From positions 61,151,195 to 61,215,194 of the forward strand of contig CM023540.1 in the NCBI GenBank assembly GCA_013350335.1: a stretch of DNA of 64,000 bases. The letters run 5' to 3'. Each line of letters opens with the position of its first letter. The stretch's first letter is position 1. The notes beneath the pieces were generated by a model. It worked only from the letters and a program-made list of their open reading frames with translations, was not told where the DNA came from and did not search any database. Below, piece after piece: positions 1 through 11,121 of the stretch. The stretch comes from Chimonanthus salicifolius (Eukaryota; Streptophyta; Magnoliopsida; Laurales; Calycanthaceae). The position numbers and the translations under genes are program-made.

Positions 1-227
1 TTCCTTTCCCCTTGCTTGTACCTGCAACCTCCTCTGAGGATAGAATTAGGGCGTTAGATCAACGCGCCCAGTAGTGTTTCCGAATAGGGCTACCACATGG
101 TTAGTCAAAAACATGCAAATAATATAATAATAACACATGTGTGATAAAATTCCATAAAAACATGCTATGTATGAAATGAACATGTAATGAGTCCCACCCA
201 TCACCATTCAACATAGCCATCACTTGA

Positions 228-375
228 CGGGATTCTCATCGTCAAGGTAACCCACAGTGGTCTTTCGGACGCCCCGACGGAGTGTGGCCTCCAGATTCCT
301 CCTGATGGGATTCTCATCATTAGGGTACCCCACAGTGGTCTTTCGGACGCCCCGACGGAGTGTGGCCTCCGGTTA
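228..375 (-). repeat. Tandem double-hairpin units, two copies
   Basis: Two units of about 75 bp, each with a CGGAG/CTCCG-type stem (here decayed to GGAG/CTCC) around the CCCCGACGGAG segment and a CTTGATG/CATCAAG-like stem (here CTTGACG with CGTCAAG, and CTGATGG with CATCATTAG). They sit just after the conserved CATGCATGAGATG box (about 394-409), as in every other long LTR here. Confidence 0.75.
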
Positions 376-863
376 CAACACCATCATCCCATGCCATGCA
401 TGAGATGTCTATGCAAACATGTCATTTTAGAAACATAACTTTACAATCATAAAAGATATCGAAATCAACATAAAACAGCATATGAAATAGTGGTTACAAC
501 AAAGGTAGGAAACCTACAATAGTTTACTTTGTTCGACTCTTCCTTTGGACCGTCTTCCGATCAAGGCTTGTTCACCGTTCTAGAAATTCGAATACCCTAT
601 GTACATGGCTGCAAGTTAATCATTTGACCATATGATTCTAATTTGATCTAAAACCCAAAAATCCACTTAAACTTCCATGTCCTATCTTAGCCATAAAACC
701 CCATAGTTTTGGTCCTTTTAAACATGTTTTTGGTCTCATTTAGACATAGGATAACAGTATAATGTTACCATATTTTTACCTTTCAAAACCATCCAATAAG
801 CCCATCACTTTGTATGATTTCCATTTTGTAAAACTCAATCCAAATATCCACATATCAGTCCAT

Positions 864-1490
864 GGGGTTCGGCCATACATATGGCCGAACCCTATGGTTC
901 TTGGTGTAATTAATCCAACCATTGTCCATGGTTTTAATCCATAATTTAACCATAGTATTAATATGGTTCAACCAAGCCATAGTTACCTAAAAATAGTAAG
1001 CTTATCTTCACTTTAAATCCTTTAAAATCTCACAAAACCATTTAATACTTCCATGAAATGTCATACCATTTCATGGGGTTCGGCCCACCCAATTGGCTGA
1101 ACCTCATAGCCTATGGTTTAGATCCATTTATCCATTTATAAATTTGGTTTATTCTTAAATCAAAGCACATTATGTTTACATAAAAATCCATCCTACACTT
1201 GACCCAAATAACCATAAAAACAATCCATGGGGTTAGGCCATACACATGGCCAAACCCCAAGGTTTCCTTGATGTAAACCCTCCAATATTTGTCCATATTT
1301 TTTTATCAGTATTTAGCTTAATAAACACATAATTCAGCCATGTAATAACTGGTCAAAATCAGTGAACTTATCTCCCTTTAAAATCCTTTAAAAGAACTTC
1401 AATACATAATATGAATTTCATCTCTCAAACACCATAAAAATCACCAAGTTTTCCCATGGGGTTCGGCCATCCAAAGGGCTGAACCCTATG
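864..1490 (-). repeat. TTCGGCC hairpin array, four copies
   Basis: Inverted repeats at about 864-892, 1076-1107, 1227-1257 and 1458-1490. Each has arms close to GGGTTCGGCCAT and ATGGCCGAACCC around a 4-6 base loop, separated by 120-220 bp of AT-rich sequence. The first is nearly perfect; the others carry one or two mismatches. Confidence 0.9.
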
Positions 1491-2028
1491 GTCCATATTT
1501 TATCACTTTTAAAAATCATAATCCCATATTTAAACCATTGACGGATCTGTCCATACGATGGCCAGATCTCATTTTCTTAACCAATCTATTAAACAAGAGT
1601 TCAAAATGCACTTACGAACACCGCATCTCCTTCGGTTCTTTTGATTCCTTTCTTGACCCTTTATTTGCTTGACCTCTCCTTCTCTCTTACTGTTCTTTGG
1701 CCTGAGACTGACCTTGCTGCAATCTCCTTGGAATACTTCAGCCAGATGACATGGATTTGAGGGAGAAAGAGAGAGAAAGGAAACTTTGATCTTAAACTTT
1801 GGTGCCAACTCCTTTTGCTCAAAGTGTGCTTTTGTCTTGGTGAAAGAAATCAACCAAGGACTGATTGCAAATCAGTAACCAGCTGTTGTTCTTGCTTTTG
1901 GAATGTAGAAGACAGCAAAGAGAGAGAGAGATAGAGATAGAAAATTGAACCTCTTTTGGCTACTCAAATTCAGCCCAAACTTGCCTCACATGTAACTCCC
2001 ATATTAACCCCAAGTCCTTTATGCTTAC

Positions 2029-2400
2029 TTGGGGGTTTCATCTATGCAATGAAACCTCCCCAAGCTCTCCAACGTCTCCCATGCTGGTATTTGTGTAACC
2101 TCTCCTTTTCTTCCTCCTCTCATTATCATCTTACATGGGGGTTTCATCTAGAAATGAAACCTTCCCCCCCCTCCAATGTGTAGTCTTATCATATTTGAAT
2201 TTTAAAAGTCAAAACCTCATTTGTAACTCTATAATACAGCAGCTCCATTCAGCCCATTTGATCCTCATCAATGTCCCATTTGAGAGTTTCATTCTTGAAA
2301 TGAAACTCCCCTCCTCCAAGTGTGAACACACTTTGTAACTCCCATTGGTTTTAATATCTATCTTGGAGTTTCAACTTTTAAATAAAACTCTCCATGTTCC
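2029..2400 (-). repeat. Leader hairpins of the TTTCAT/ATGAAA family
   Basis: Four inverted repeats near 2029, 2135, 2283 and 2365, each with a GTTTCAT arm and an ATGAAAC arm. The outer arms are G-rich on one side and C-rich on the other (for example GGGGGTTTCAT with ATGAAACCTCCCC). They lie between the LTR start and the donor-like site on the minus strand. Confidence 0.75.
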
Positions 2401-2920
2401 AATGACTAGCCCCTTGGTTAACCTTGTATTTGTAACTCTCAAAACAGCCAACCCACTTATCTCACTGAATTTTCAGCCCATTTGACTTCCATTTTTGACT
2501 CACTCAACACAATGTCCAACTCACCATAATTAATGCATTTCATTCAATGCACATGAGTTAACTCAACCCTTGATTTAATTCCAACTCACTTCAGTCCCAC
2601 TCAACTGATTTAACTCGTGTTTTAGCTTCCTAGAGGGTCCACACGGTCAACCATAGTCAACTCGACCCGTTGGGTCCACTTTTAGCTCCTTGACCCGTTT
2701 TTGACTCCATGACCCAATTATGGTATTTTGGTCATTTCTAATTGGTTTTTACATATGGATCAAGCCTACCCATTTTTTCTCCACTTGATTTCCAATCAAA
2801 TAGGCTTAACCCCATTTAATTTAAAATCACAAAACGGTCAAATACTCCAGTAAGACCCGATGGGTCCCATTTGGGCCCTCTGACCCATTTAGCCATTTTT
2901 GACCCAATTGATGTAAATTA

Positions 2921-3216
2921 CCCATCCAATCAAACTTGACATTCATAATGTGCTCATATGATCTTAATTTGAGCAATGGGCCCCACCATTTCCTTAATTA
3001 ACATCATAAAATAATTAATTTAACACATCAGGGGCATTTTCATAATTATCCACTTCATTGAGAAATTGCCCATCCAATCAAACTTGACATTCCTAATGTG
3101 TTCATATGACCTTAATTTTAGCAATGGGCCCCACCATTTTCTCATTTAACATCATAATTATTAAATTCACCAAATCTAGGGGCATTTTCGTAATTATCCA
3201 TTTCATTGAGAAATTG
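2921..3216 (-). repeat. Direct tandem duplication, 2 x 148 bp
   Basis: The stretch 2921-3068 is repeated almost exactly as 3069-3216, beginning CCCATCCAATCAAACTTGAC in both. It lies at the start of the minus-strand LTR, so the LTR begins with a duplicated head segment. A related LTR (57804-61365) has a single copy. Confidence 0.9.
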
Positions 3217-3226
3217 GGGTGTTACA

Positions 3227-3290
3227 CCAGCTCGATGTATCGACAGTAACGATACTCTCGATCTGAGGCTGAAGCAGTGTTGTAAGGTTT
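3227..3290 (-). mobile_element. Copia LTR fragment between two gypsy LTRs
   Basis: This short sequence does not match the gypsy LTRs. It has CGATGTATCGACAGTAAC-type motifs like the copia LTR at 6864-7289, and it ends GGTTT, the same five bases that follow the gypsy LTR at 6864. It is therefore read as the left continuation of that copia LTR, split by the insertion at 3291. Confidence 0.7.
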
Positions 3291-4032
3291 TGTAACGCCC
3301 GCCCTTTTTCACTCGCCGAAAATCAGAGTCTATTTTTTTTTTTTAATAAAAGAGTGAGAGAGAGCGGGACGCCATAACGCGAGCTAAGTCCGAGCTTCCA
3401 AAACCCTACCCTTAACTAGCCAACCATACGTGTACGTGCACCAAGTCCACTAAAACGGTTCACACGTACTCAAGTTAAGATGCGGAATAATCATAGATGT
3501 GGAATTATAATAGGAAACAATCCTATTCCATTTTAGATAGCAAAGTAGTCCAATACTTACCAATAATTATCTTAAGTAAAAATATCCAAAATTAACATTC
3601 AACCCATAGCCAATATATCTACGTTATTACAGTCCCGACTGCTAGTTACTCAAATCACATTGTCCATGAATAACTTAAATAAAATGAAACTAAAACATCC
3701 AAGCTCCTAAGCTTGGTTCTGATCTCGTTCCTTGTTCCGTTCATTCCCTGTGTCATCAACTAGGGTAGAAGTAGGGCGTTAGACAACGCGCCCAGTAGAT
3801 ATTCCAATTAGGGTCAAACACATGGGTTAGTGTAAAAATACAGATATAACACATCATACAATACTTGTAAAGCATCGTATCCAAAACAGTGTATGATAAT
3901 AGAGATCCAATCATACAGATAAAAACCAGAAACATTACATGATAATAGAGATCATAATTATGTTGATTCAATCCCATGCCATGGGTGTCATATGCCATGA
4001 GTCCCACCCATCACCCATATCACAAACACATA

Positions 4033-4196
4033 GTATCCTCTTGATGGAAACTCCTCATCAAGGTATCCCTCACGGTTGCCTTACGGACGCCCCGAGGGAG
4101 CGTGGTCTCCGGTTACCTTTTGATGGGATAATGCACATCAAGGTACCCCTCAAGAATGTCTTACGGACACCCCGACGGAGCGTGGGTCTCCGGTTA
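4033..4196 (-). repeat. Tandem double-hairpin units, two copies
   Basis: Two units containing CCCCGAGGGAGCGTGG or CCCCGACGGAGCGTGG and a TTGATGG...CATCAAGG stem, on the minus strand, directly beside the CCATGCATGAGATG box at 4213-4230. Confidence 0.75.
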
Positions 4197-4544
4197 CAAT
4201 TCATCTCTCCCATGCCATGCATGAGATGCAAATGCCAACATGGTTTGTAATAATACAAATCATAGCATTTAAAATTCCATATTTGAAACATAACATTTGA
4301 TACAAAATAACTCATCAAAATATGAATTAAAATCATCATACATATCCCATGGTTTCAATGAGGTAGAAATCCTACCAATGACCACTAAAGTGTCCTTGCT
4401 TTTTCGTCCGAGAACCCGCTCACCGATCGCGGCAAGCCGATGGTACACCGCTTGTGAGATCCCGTTACCTTATTACATATCAATTAATCAAACACATGTT
4501 CCGTTTGATTTCCAACCATGTTTAAGTCCATAAACATGTCTTAG

Positions 4545-5795
4545 TGGGGTTCGGCCATACAATATGGCCGAACCTCACTCACTTGATTTTGGTCCCTCTT
4601 TTGATTTAACCAATCACATCTAAGTGAATCATTTTAAAAACCCTAATTCCACAAAATACACCTTAGTGGGGTTCGGCCATACAACATAGCCGAACCTCAC
4701 TCCCTTGGTTTTGTGCCCTTCTTTTTAGTCATTTGATCTTGTAAATTAAGTCCAAGATCATGCCATCTTTGTTTCATTAATCTAATCACTTATAGATTAA
4801 TCATTTAACATTAGTAACCACACAAGTCCACAAGAACATTCCCCATATGGTTCGACCATACACCATGGCCGAACCATGATCTTTCATTTTACCCATATTT
4901 ACTTCTTTGCCATTATTTCCATCACCTTATGTTTAGGTCTAAAAACATAGATCCATGACTAAACATTTCATGCATGGATCCACAAATGATCCATCAACAT
5001 AAAAACCCATCATCAAATCCTTCCATCTCCTAGCATAAGCATTCATTCATTTAATCATAAATAGATCTCTAAATGAGCCTTTAAAAAATGGTCCATGGGG
5101 TTCGGCCATACACCATGGCCGAACCCATGATGTCTTATTTCCCATTTTCTCCTTTAAATGATATACACTCTTAGGCCCATAATCAAAGTCCCTTCATGGG
5201 GGTTTAACCATACATTTAGGTTCATCCTTTTGGATCATCATTAACCATGTTTGAAATCAATTAAAGTTACCATCATTCCCCCATCATTTCCATGATCTAA
5301 ATAAATGTACATAATTCAATAATTCTTTATGAGGTTCGGCTATACCCCATGGCCGAACCCATGGTCTAAGGTTCTTCACCAACATACATCCATTTAGACC
5401 CTTTAAAATCCTTAACACTTTTCCATGGGGTTAGGCCATACAACATGGCCGAACCCTATGGTCCATTATTTTCCTTAAAATATATCATAAATCCATGATT
5501 CATCCTCTGATGAGGTTCGGCCATACATCATGGCCAAACCTCATCCAACCCCTTTTTAGCTCTCATGATTCATATACATAAAAATCTAGGGTTTGGCCAT
5601 GCAAAGGCCAAACCATGATCTTGATCATAAACATTGTCTTAAACATGCATGAGGTCCTTTCCATATATCCATCACAATTAGGGTTCGGCCATGTAAGGCC
5701 AACCCATGATCCATGATCATAATCCTTATATGGTTCATGCAAGAGGTCCTTAGTCATAACAAGATTAGGGTTCAGCCATGCAATGGCCGAACCAT
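4545..5795 (-). repeat. TTCGGCC hairpin array, ten copies
   Basis: Hairpins near 4545, 4669, 4846, 5096, 5335, 5427, 5512, 5590, 5680 and 5768. Most keep GGTTCGGCCAT and ATGGCCGAACC arms. At 5590 both arms carry the same change (GTTTGGCC with GGCCAAAC), so pairing is kept. This could be selection or independent decay of the CpG in each arm. Confidence 0.9.
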
Positions 5796-5835
5796 GTCTT
5801 TGACCATCTTTTCTTATTTATGCAATCTTATCGAG

Positions 5836-5862
5836 TACTTACCGATTCCGCGACTTCTCCGG
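5836..5862 (-). promoter_or_regulatory. Conserved splice-donor-like site (minus strand)
   Basis: The complement reads CCGGAGAAGTCGCGGAATC followed by GGTAAGTACT. The same GGAGGAGTCG...GGTAAGT junction recurs at the same place, between the pyrimidine-rich leader and the hairpin array, in other LTRs here (20122, 48127, 56961). It fits a plant 5' splice site. Use as a splice site is inferred. Confidence 0.55.
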
Positions 5863-6254
5863 TTTCTTTCACTCCTTTATGTTCCTTTCCTTCCTTAGCC
5901 TCTTCTTCCTTCCTTCTTGATCCTTGGCCGAGATTGATCTTGATAAAATCTCTAGGAGTGGTTAGGCCAAGAGGTATAGGTTTGAGAGAGGGAGAAAGAG
6001 AGAAGATTTGAGATAAAACTCTAAGTGTTCTCCCTTGGTCAATGAGAGTGGTCGGCCTTGTGTGAGAGGGAGAGAGTGAGATGAAAATACTCTAAGTGTT
6101 CTTGTTTTGAGGGGTGGTTCGGCCAAGAGAGAGAGGGAGAGAGTGAATTGAAACCAAAGTCTTTTCTTGATCAATGAGGGTCGGCCAAAGGTAGTGTCCT
6201 TTGGTGATGCGCTTTTGTAACTCCCATGCCCCTTCACCTCCCTCCTTAATGTTC

Positions 6255-6430
6255 CATTTGGAGGTTTCATCCCATGAGATGAAACACTCCCACCGTTTGA
6301 CCCTTGGGTTTCCATCTTGAGATGGAAACCCTCCATCTCTCCAACGTGTATGCCTTGTGTAACCTCCAAAGACCTTTCACCTCCTCATTAATGATCTATT
6401 AGGAGTTTCATCCCATGAGATGAAACTCCC
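6255..6430 (-). repeat. Leader hairpins with covarying arms, three copies
   Basis: Near 6260 the arms are GGAGGTTTCAT and ATGAAACACTCC. Near 6308 they are GGGTTTCCATCT and AGATGGAAACCC. Near 6399 they are GGAGTTTCAT and ATGAAACTCC. The arm sequence changes from hairpin to hairpin while complementarity is largely kept. Confidence 0.8.
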
Positions 6431-6863
6431 ATGTTTCCAACGTGTAGCCTTGAGTTGGTCTTTGTGAGATGCATCTCTCCACCTTCCCACTCCACTCACT
6501 TAAGATCAAGGTCCCATTAACTTCCACTCAACTCACTTAACTCACTTAAAAACAACTCTATTATTTGATTCCATTTCCAACTTAATTCAACCCCAATTTA
6601 ATTAAGCTTGAACTCACTTGGTGGTCAACCAAGTCAACCATGACCCATTGGGTCCCAATTGGGTATTTAACCCAATTAACAACCTTGACCCAATTAAATA
6701 AATCTTACCCATTTATTTCAAGTGAACCTTATCCATACTCCGTTGGGTCTTAATTGGGCAATTGACCAAACTCCTTACCCATCTAAGGTCCATCTCCATT
6801 AATTTACAAATTAAATGGACAATTTCCATAAATATTCATAACTTGAAAATCCAGGGTGTTATA

Positions 6864-7289
6864 GGTTTTCCTCCTAACCCTTTACCATTTGATTTCAACA
6901 CATCGATGACCACGATGTGTCATCGACGTGTCGACCCTGTTCGTGTCGACACTGCTGATGTGTCGACCTAACAATCTTGAGAGTTTTACAAGTTTGAAAC
7001 ATTTCGGTTCTTTCCACTGTCAATGCTCACTTAGGCTTCATTATTTTTTACCAAAATGATATCTAAGCCTAGGAATGGTCCACCTAAAGGTGTGGATGCC
7101 ACCTTGAGTCATTTATGACCAATTTTACCATGAGTGATTGCCATACACATGATGATCTTGAGACTTCAACTTGATCTTTCTATCTTCAGTTCACTTGAGT
7201 CTTGATCACTATCTTCAATCTTCATAGGCACGCTTCACACGAGTCATGGATTTGACAAACAAAAGACTCGGCAAGCCGGGACACTAACA
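6864..7289 (-). mobile_element. Ty1/copia-type LTR fragment, minus strand
   Basis: The complement of its right end reads TGTTAGTGTCCCGGCTTGCC, matching the plus-oriented LTR start at 7887 (TGTTAGTGCCCCGGCTTGCC). Further in, the complement of 7060-7160 matches 11150-11250 (shared GGCAATCAC and AGGTGGAC...CCTAGGC blocks). It is therefore a second copy of the same LTR in inverted orientation, truncated on the left by the gypsy LTRs. It carries GTCGAC and CATCGATG palindromic motifs (6895-6970). Confidence 0.75.
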
Positions 7290-7886
7290 CATGTGTCCCT
7301 CACTCTCCATCTCCTCTTAGTCCAACAATTGGGACTTGTTGAAGAACACTAATTGTGGTATATTTGTGCTTATTACCCTTTGTCAATTTACAACAAAAAG
7401 GGGGAGAAATCTTAGAAGCTCGATGTAAGCTTTGGGGGAGTTTTTGGAAGCTTGAGAGTAAGCTTAAGTTAAGGGGGAGAAAAATTGAAGCCTTAAATAA
7501 GCTTAGAAGGAGGAGAGTTTATGATTAAGGGCAGAGTAATCATTGACTAAGGGGGAGGAAAGTTAGGATATTAGTCCATGTATTAAAGGGGAGAAATATT
7601 GTTTTTATTTGACTAATGTTTGAAGGGGAGACCTATGCTTCCACCTAGTTTGCATTGTTTGTGAGTACAGATACATGCACATGATCACAATGGAGCTTGC
7701 AAAATAAACAAAATGAAATTCGCATCTTGAGGCATAGAGTCTAGGATTCTTTTGCCATTTGAATATGTACTTTAATTGGTTGTATCATTTGCATTCAAAT
7801 ATATGTATATTGGGTTGGGTAAGTCATTGAGTTTGTATTCAATATCTTCTAGGTGTTTTGTTATGAAAATTGACAAAGGGCGAGAT
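7290..7886 (+). mobile_element. Copia (SIRE-like) 3' spacer with repeated polypurine tracts
   Basis: Noncoding sequence with repeated AAGGGGGAG-type purine tracts at about 7394, 7433, 7474, 7549 and 7588, then AAAGGGCGAGAT immediately before the LTR start TGTTAGTG at 7887. Several polypurine-like tracts ahead of the 3' LTR are a known trait of the SIRE lineage of plant copia elements. No gag, pol or env-like ORF survives. Confidence 0.65.
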
Positions 7887-8097
7887 TGTTAGTGCCCCGG
7901 CTTGCCGAGTCACCTATTTGTCAATTTCATGACTTAGGTGAAGATTGTCTCAGAAGGTTAAGCCAATGAAAGAAGATCTAAGTGATGAAGATGGAATCAA
8001 GAGCTTTAAAGATGGAAGATGTAAAGCGTTGTTCCGCTACGAGGACTTTATCTCCGAAACATCTCAGGACATCATAAAAGGACGGATATCGAGCACT
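7887..8097 (+). mobile_element. Copia 3' LTR, first part (split by insertion)
   Basis: Begins TGTTAGTGCCCCGGCTTGCC after a purine tract. It is broken after about base 8097 by a foreign LTR. Homology with the inverted copy at 6864-7289 resumes at 11122, which shows the two plus-strand parts were once joined. Confidence 0.7.
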
Positions 8098-11000
8098 TTT
8101 TTTTTTTTTGAAACGGGGGTAACTACTTCCCACTCAATGACTAATAAAAACAGGATCCATCAAATTGGTAGCATAACAAACAATTATTGATTGTTCAAAT
8201 ACAGTTATAATGTTATCCAAACAATTCACATATTAAGAAGTCTATAGAAACAAGAATCTCTCAACTCGAGCAAAGACACGATTATGAAATGTCTAACTAC
8301 TGCTACTCCTCCCCGAGCGTCTCCTCAAGGGGTCCACCTGGACCCTCCGCAATCAGAGTACCTGAAAGTTAAAGGGGTGAGCTAACCAGCCTAGTAGAGA
8401 GATAATACTTATTACATGTTAGTAGCATAAAATATATCACATGTACGAATGCAAGAATATAAATTTATTAAAGGTGCTCAAATGCATGATGTCCAACCAC
8501 ACCTCTAACTAATGATCCACCGACCAGTTTTGAAACATCATCTCGGTAGCCCACATCAGGCCCTCCAACAAACTCCTATCTCCCCACCATAGATAAGGAT
8601 GAGCTAACCAACTTAGTGAAGAAGTAATGAGTATCACCTGTCAGGAACATATATATCATATGCATTAATGCAGGAACATCTTAATAGAATGAATGTCTTT
8701 GTACATGAGTACATCAACTATACTACTAACCAATTGGTCCCTCTGACCAGTCTGAGGTATCACCTCCATAACTCACAATGGCCTCCAACAACTCTAGTCT
8801 CCCTACCAATCCAACCGGGAGGCTATAACATACACAATAGCCTCAACCGCAGGAATGCAATGGGGAAACCCGCATCCTCTATTGGGGTCTCAACCGCCGA
8901 AGCATAATGGGGAAGCCAATCTCAAGGGGCAGACACCTCGACCGCTGGAACGGAATGAGAAAACCCGCATCTCCTATGGGGGTCTCGACCACAAGAGCGT
9001 AACGGGGATGTCCTCCCAACAACCAAACTCATATCATCATAAACATATACACATGTAAACAACCCCTCCATCTAAAAACCCAACGGCACATTGTCCGTGA
9101 AGGGTTACCTCCCATGCATGTACATGGTATTATGGTCAAGTCTAATAATGCAATCATGTTCTGATATAGTTAATGAAGATCAGCGACACATGCATCGTGC
9201 ATAACAAGAGCATATAACAGGTTATCTTAGCATATACCTCCATGCTCATCATGATCATGTTCACATGTTATAAATAATCGCACAACATTTTATCAATAAA
9301 CTTTCAAGCATCATGCTCAAAACCCAACGTACATCTGATTCCCATCATAAATTCACATACACATTATGATAGAACACAAACATATCATCAACAATTTTTG
9401 AACATCATGTGCAATATCCAACGCATATCTCATTCTTATCATAAATTCAATCCCATGTAATAATTAAACAAACAACATGTTACCTGCAAGTTTCCAAGTT
9501 CAAAAATTATCTATCCAATTACAATTCTCCACTAATTGCATATAGTTGACATGAGTGCACCTGAACGGGTCCCTTGCCACATGTTCATTTCAACAGTTCC
9601 CTTACCGAGTGGCTTAATAAACGAAGGGCTCCATTCAATTCACTACATGTTCAAGGTTAAAGGTTAAATAGATGCGAATGTATGCTAAAACAGTGATAAG
9701 TCCCCAAACAGTGTGTGTGGAGTCAAAAGTCCGAAGCGAGAAGTGGCTTGATGGGTAGAAGGAGATTAATCTGTTGAAACAAAGACAAACAAATAAGTCA
9801 ATAAGGCAAAACGGGCTAAAAAGAATCCGGACTGAAAACGGGCCTAAAACTATTCTGGGCCCTAAACGAGCTGAATTGGGCCAGGCTGAAAATGGACTTT
9901 GAAATGGGCTGAGCCTAAAAACGGGTCGGGCCCAAAAGATGGGCCTACCAGGACAAGGCCAGGCTAAGGATGGTTGGGCTAGGATTTGATCGAGTTTAAC
10001 TGAGATTGGACTGGGCCAAGACTGGTTGGGCAGGGACAGGGCCGAGTCTAACTGGGATTAGATTGGGCCAAGTCCATGCCAAACTGCTGGGCCGAACCTG
10101 GGCCAAGACTGGTTGGGCTACTGGGTAGGGTACAACCCAAGCCTAACAATTGGGTTAACTCAAAAGTTTAACTGAGCTGACTTGGGATCGGCCGAGTCAA
10201 CCCAGTTACCAAATGAGCTTAGAAAAGGAGGAAAAGAAATGAAAAAATCTAGGAAAAATCGAGGAAAGTGAATGGAAAGCAAGGAAAAAATAGAGAAAAC
10301 CAACAGAAGAGTCCCCGAAAACCAAAGGAAAAATCGAAAAAGAAAAACAAAGGAGAAAGAAGGGGATGACGAATCGGGGAAAAGGAGAAGATGAAGAATA
10401 AGAAATACATGGAATCTGACATGGATGACGAAGCTAGGCTACACCGACGGTTGGAGAGGAACGTCGGTCTCCAATAGATCAGAGGGAGCGAAAGAATACT
10501 GCCGCTGGAATAGGCAGAGGAGGATGCAAAACGGCGGTGGAAGAACATGAGGGTTGTTCGCACCGACATGGGGAGAGAAGGGGAAAGGTTAGAGAAGAGA
10601 GATCTAAATAGGGAAAGGGATGAAGATGAGAGAGAAGAATAGAAGAAAGAGCCGAGAAAGAGGGTTCAAGTGGGAAGGATGAGGGAAGGGAGGGACAAAG
10701 GAGAGGCACGAGCACTATAGCAGTTGCGGCTACAGTGCCGCGTAAAGAAAGGGGTTTTAAGGGTTAGGGTTTGGGGAATTAGGGTTTAGAGTTTTAGTCT
10801 TTTTTCCTTTTTAATAAAAATAAATAAAATTAAATACCAAGGTTTTAAAATAATTTATTTTAAAAAGAAAAAAGACATACAATGAAACCAAAAACCCTAA
10901 AAAATCTTGAGTGCCAAATGGCGAGTGAGTTTTCAACATTTCTTCTTCATGACAATTTACATAATATTTACGAAATTACCAAAATGTCCTTCGATCTTCC

Positions 11001-11121
11001 GAGCTCGAAATCAAGTAATCTAGGGCTTACCACAGAGCCCACACACTCCCCACTTCCACCAAAACTCGAAGATCTACAAAACTCTCTAAGACCCAAAGAA
11101 ATGTCGGGTCAGGTCATTACA
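8098..11121 (-). mobile_element. LTR of a second gypsy-like family, minus strand, one end truncated
   Basis: On the minus strand it starts at 11121 with TGTAATGACCTGACCCGAC, a typical gypsy LTR start, and ends in a poly-A run (plus-strand T run at 8098-8110) with no proper terminus, so the 3' end is lost. Internal features: a 5' leader rich in C and T on the minus strand (10300-10730), GGGCC-rich repeats (9820-10190), duplicated blocks (8370-8500 with 8600-8700; 9300-9480) and short tandem units (8855-9010). The layout resembles the main family but the sequence is distinct and lacks TTCGGCC hairpins. No supported ORF. Confidence 0.6.
8850..9015 (-). repeat. Degenerate tandem repeat of about 50 bp in the second-family LTR
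   Basis: Blocks of the form AAACCCGCATC...GGGGTCTC(A/G)ACC...GTAA(T/C)GGGG recur at about 8865, 8910 and 8955. The position is analogous to the tandem hairpin units of the main LTR family. Confidence 0.6.

Larger units (their letters stand above)
1..3226 (-). mobile_element. Ty3/gypsy long LTR, minus strand, cut by the window edge
   Basis: Read on the minus strand, it begins at 3226 with TGTAACACCCC, the family's LTR start. It then runs through AT-rich promoter-side sequence, TTTCAT/ATGAAA leader hairpins (2029-2400), a donor-like GTAAGT (complement of 1610-1615), four TTCGGCC hairpins (864-1490) and the tandem hairpin units (228-375). The 3' end of the LTR lies beyond base 1. The right flank CCAGC begins a copia LTR fragment. 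With the left end missing I cannot test for a target duplication. No coding capacity is visible. Confidence 0.8.
3291..6863 (-). mobile_element. Solo long LTR of the gypsy family, minus strand, TSD GGTTT
   Basis: The plus-strand left end is TGTAACGCCC (complement of the LTR 3' end). The right end is GGGTGTTATA, the LTR start with one C-to-T change. It is flanked by identical GGTTT (3286-3290 and 6864-6868), which marks a single insertion. At about 3.57 kb with no coding sequence, it is best explained as a solo LTR. It carries all modules: 3' stem (3427-3475), GCG hairpin (about 3778-3794), tandem units (4033-4196), ten TTCGGCC hairpins, donor complement at 5838 and leader hairpins (6255-6430). 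Confidence 0.88.

Noticed and set aside
864..892. TTCGGCC hairpins as separate MITEs (miniature DNA transposons).
   Set aside because: No target duplication flanks them. They are too short (about 30-38 bp), hold equivalent positions in related LTRs and are inherited with the LTR.
1569..1853. ORF of 94 residues on the minus strand as a host gene.
   Set aside because: It covers the LTR leader and donor-like site, has no recognisable domain, and equivalent LTRs lack the frame.
10249..10715. Minus-strand ORFs rich in Ser, Phe and Pro.
   Set aside because: They reflect the pyrimidine-rich leader of the second-family LTR; no family match or conserved start.
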